NCBI RefSeq assembly: GCF_003606345.3
Contig: NZ_CP031844.2
Span: 2,091,001-2,155,000 of the forward strand
Reading direction: 5' to 3'
From: Bartonella krasnovii
GTDB taxonomy: Bacteria; Pseudomonadota; Alphaproteobacteria; Rhizobiales; Rhizobiaceae
Length of the DNA: 64,000 nt
Under the pieces are notes generated by a model that made no database searches, was not told where the DNA came from, and worked only from the letters and a program-made list of their open reading frames with translations. Of this stretch, positions 62,475 to 64,000 are shown piece after piece. A program made the translations under genes and the position numbers. Positions within the stretch are counted from its first letter, which is position 1, and every line of letters begins with the position of its first letter.

Positions 62475-62666
62475 TAAGGGATACGTTACATCAAGATCTG
62501 GTGTAGAATGGTTTTTGGCGCTGATTTCCGCATTTACCTATGAAAGGTGGAGGGGGAAATGGATGGCGGAGGTAATTGCGTCTGCGCTCAAGCTGCGACC
62601 TTGACTCGTAGTTTGTGTTGTTCATTCCTGGAAATTGGGTGGTTTATAGTATGAGGGTGGACAGTC

Positions 62667-64000
62667 ATGACTCACATTGATAGCTTTAATTGTCGCAGAA
62701 CGTTAAAGGTTGGTGGCAAAGAATATACTTATTATAGCTTAATCGAAGCGGAGAAGAATGGACTTGAAGGCATTTCGCGTTTACCGTTTTCGATGAAAGT
62801 TATTCTCGAAAATTTACTGCGCTTTGAAGATGGGCGCACAGTTAAAAAAGAAGATATCCTCAATGTTTCTAAGTGGTTAAGCGACAAAGGGAGTGCAGGG
62901 GCAGAAATCGCTTACCGTCCTGCACGTGTTCTTATGCAAGATTTTACAGGTGTTCCGGCGGTTGTTGATCTTTCTGCAATGCGTGATGCTATGGTCAAAC
63001 TTGGTGGGAACGCTGAAAAAATTAATCCTCTCATACCGGTTGATCTTGTTATTGATCACTCAGTTATTGTTGATGATTTTGGCACTCCTACGGCTTTTAA
63101 GGAAAATGTTGAGCATGAATATGAACGCAATGGTGAGCGTTATCGTTTTCTGAAATGGGGGCAACAAGCCTTTCAAAATTTTCGTGTTGTTCCCCCAGGA
63201 ACAGGGATTTGTCATCAGGTTAATCTCGAATATTTAGCACAATGTGTATGGATGAAGAATGAAGAAGGGGGTGAGACGGTTTATCCGGATACCTGTGTGG
63301 GAACTGATTCGCATACGACGATGGTTAATGGTTTGGGTGTTTTAGGCTGGGGTGTTGGCGGTATTGAAGCCGAAGCGGCAATGTTAGGCCAACCCGTCTC
63401 TATGTTGTTACCTGAAGTAATTGGTTTTCGTCTAACAGGGAAACTTAAAGAAGGTGTCACAGCCACCGATCTCGTATTAACGGTGACCCAAATGCTCCGC
63501 CAGAAGGGTGTTGTTGGTAAATTTGTTGAATTTTTTGGTCCTGGTTTGGAGCATATGACTCTTGCTGATCGGGCAACGATTGGGAATATGGCTCCTGAAT
63601 ATGGAGCAACCTGTGGTTTTTTTCCAATTGATAAGGAGACAGTGCGTTATCTCAACATGACAGGGCGTGATGAAAATCGGATTGCCTTAGTCGAGGCTTA
63701 CTCCAAAGCACAAGGGATGTGGCATGACGAAAGGGTGGATCATCCGGTTTTTAGTGATACAATTGAATTAGATATGGGAACGGTTGTTCCTTCTATGGCT
63801 GGTCCTAAACGTCCGGAAGGGCGTATTGCATTGGAAAATGTTGGGCAAGGTTTTGGGAAGGCATTGGTTGAAGACTATAAGAAAACTTCAGGACAAGATG
63901 AACATTATCCGGTTGAAGGTGAAGAATATACGCTTAGTCATGGTGATGTGGTGATCGCTGCGATTACTTCCTGTACAAATACATCAAATCCAAGTGTTCT
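62667..64000 (+). CDS. acnA: aconitate hydratase A (5' part, cut by window end)
   Basis: Isomerises citrate to isocitrate in the TCA cycle through a 4Fe-4S cluster. The visible 444 codons begin [20 protein letters not shown] and include [69 protein letters not shown] and, at the edge, [14 protein letters not shown] with the first cluster cysteine near residue 436. The frame is open to the last base. The length and motifs fit the AcnA/IRP type. Adjacency to ccm genes is conserved in rhizobia. Confidence 0.95.
   Translation, partial: MTHIDSFNCRRTLKVGGKEYTYYSLIEAEKNGLEGISRLPFSMKVILENLLRFEDGRTVKKEDILNVSKWLSDKGSAGAEIAYRPARVLMQDFTGVPAVVDLSAMRDAMVKLGGNAEKINPLIPVDLVIDHSVIVDDFGTPTAFKENVEHEYERNGERYRFLKWGQQAFQNFRVVPPGTGICHQVNLEYLAQCVWMKNEEGGETVYPDTCVGTDSHTTMVNGLGVLGWGVGGIEAEAAMLGQPVSMLLPEVIGFRLTGKLKEGVTATDLVLTVTQMLRQKGVVGKFVEFFGPGLEHMTLADRATIGNMAPEYGATCGFFPIDKETVRYLNMTGRDENRIALVEAYSKAQGMWHDERVDHPVFSDTIELDMGTVVPSMAGPKRPEGRIALENVGQGFGKALVEDYKKTSGQDEHYPVEGEEYTLSHGDVVIAAITSCTNTSNPSV

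Overview
The window is AT-rich alphaproteobacterial chromosome and best fits Bartonella (Rhizobiales/Hyphomicrobiales). The reasons are the housekeeping blocks typical of that order (argD-argF-hslO next to gcrA, ccmABCDG next to acnA, fxsA-secB beside tim44-smr, pheST with rplT-rpmI), a Brucella-type giant cyclic beta-1,2-glucan synthase, an FYDLN-acid protein, and a low coding density with many decayed gene fragments. About 22% of the window is non-coding, much of it recognisable debris. The species cannot be resolved by eye.

Layout: 1-1649 is a gene-free flank with inverted repeats and the best-preserved copy of a decayed phage-type integrase. 1650-6097 holds argB, an EamA permease and lepA. 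6686-11974 holds dapD, a LOG-family gene, truA-fmt-def and rmuC. 12064-14746 is a decay zone (GNAT pseudogene, small lipoprotein transglycosylase, integrase fragment). 14747-19380 holds tRNA-Ala(GGC), the FYDLN gene, aroA-cmk and rpsA with a structured leader. 19544-30226 holds the cyclic glucan synthase, pncB and a YbaN-like gene. 30465-34225 is a SitABCD-type Mn/Fe transporter operon with a Fur/Mur-like operator and a 3' terminator. 35461-41582 holds pheST, rplT, rpmI, nth and an hsp20-DUF1150 heat-shock pair with a sigma-32-type promoter. 41800-45350 holds ilvD, flanked upstream by the longest integrase fossil and downstream by a fossil partial duplicate of ilvD itself. 45441-54841 holds mutS, maeB, secB, fxsA, tim44, smr, integrase fragments and gcrA. 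55325-58512 is argD-argF-hslO. 59435-62371 is the cytochrome c maturation operon. acnA starts at 62667 and runs off the end.

Functionally the window is mostly core metabolism (arginine, branched-chain amino acid, lysine, aromatic and NAD synthesis), translation and formyl-Met processing, plus envelope glucan synthesis, metal uptake, cytochrome c biogenesis and protein quality control. I found no intact mobile element, CRISPR array, toxin-antitoxin pair or defence system.

I did not find a new intact biological system. The most interesting signals are: (1) at least seven degenerate copies of the 5' part of one integrase gene, dispersed in intergenic DNA on both strands, with an eighth middle-part fragment; (2) a colinear fossil duplicate of ilvD; (3) two palindromic operator candidates before sitA; (4) an rpsA leader with a repeated element, a possible 5-codon minicistron and a hairpin just before the Shine-Dalgarno; (5) a hairpin cluster with a nine-G loop tract downstream of sitD; (6) a perfect 12-bp palindrome plus tandem palindromes between ccmA and acnA.
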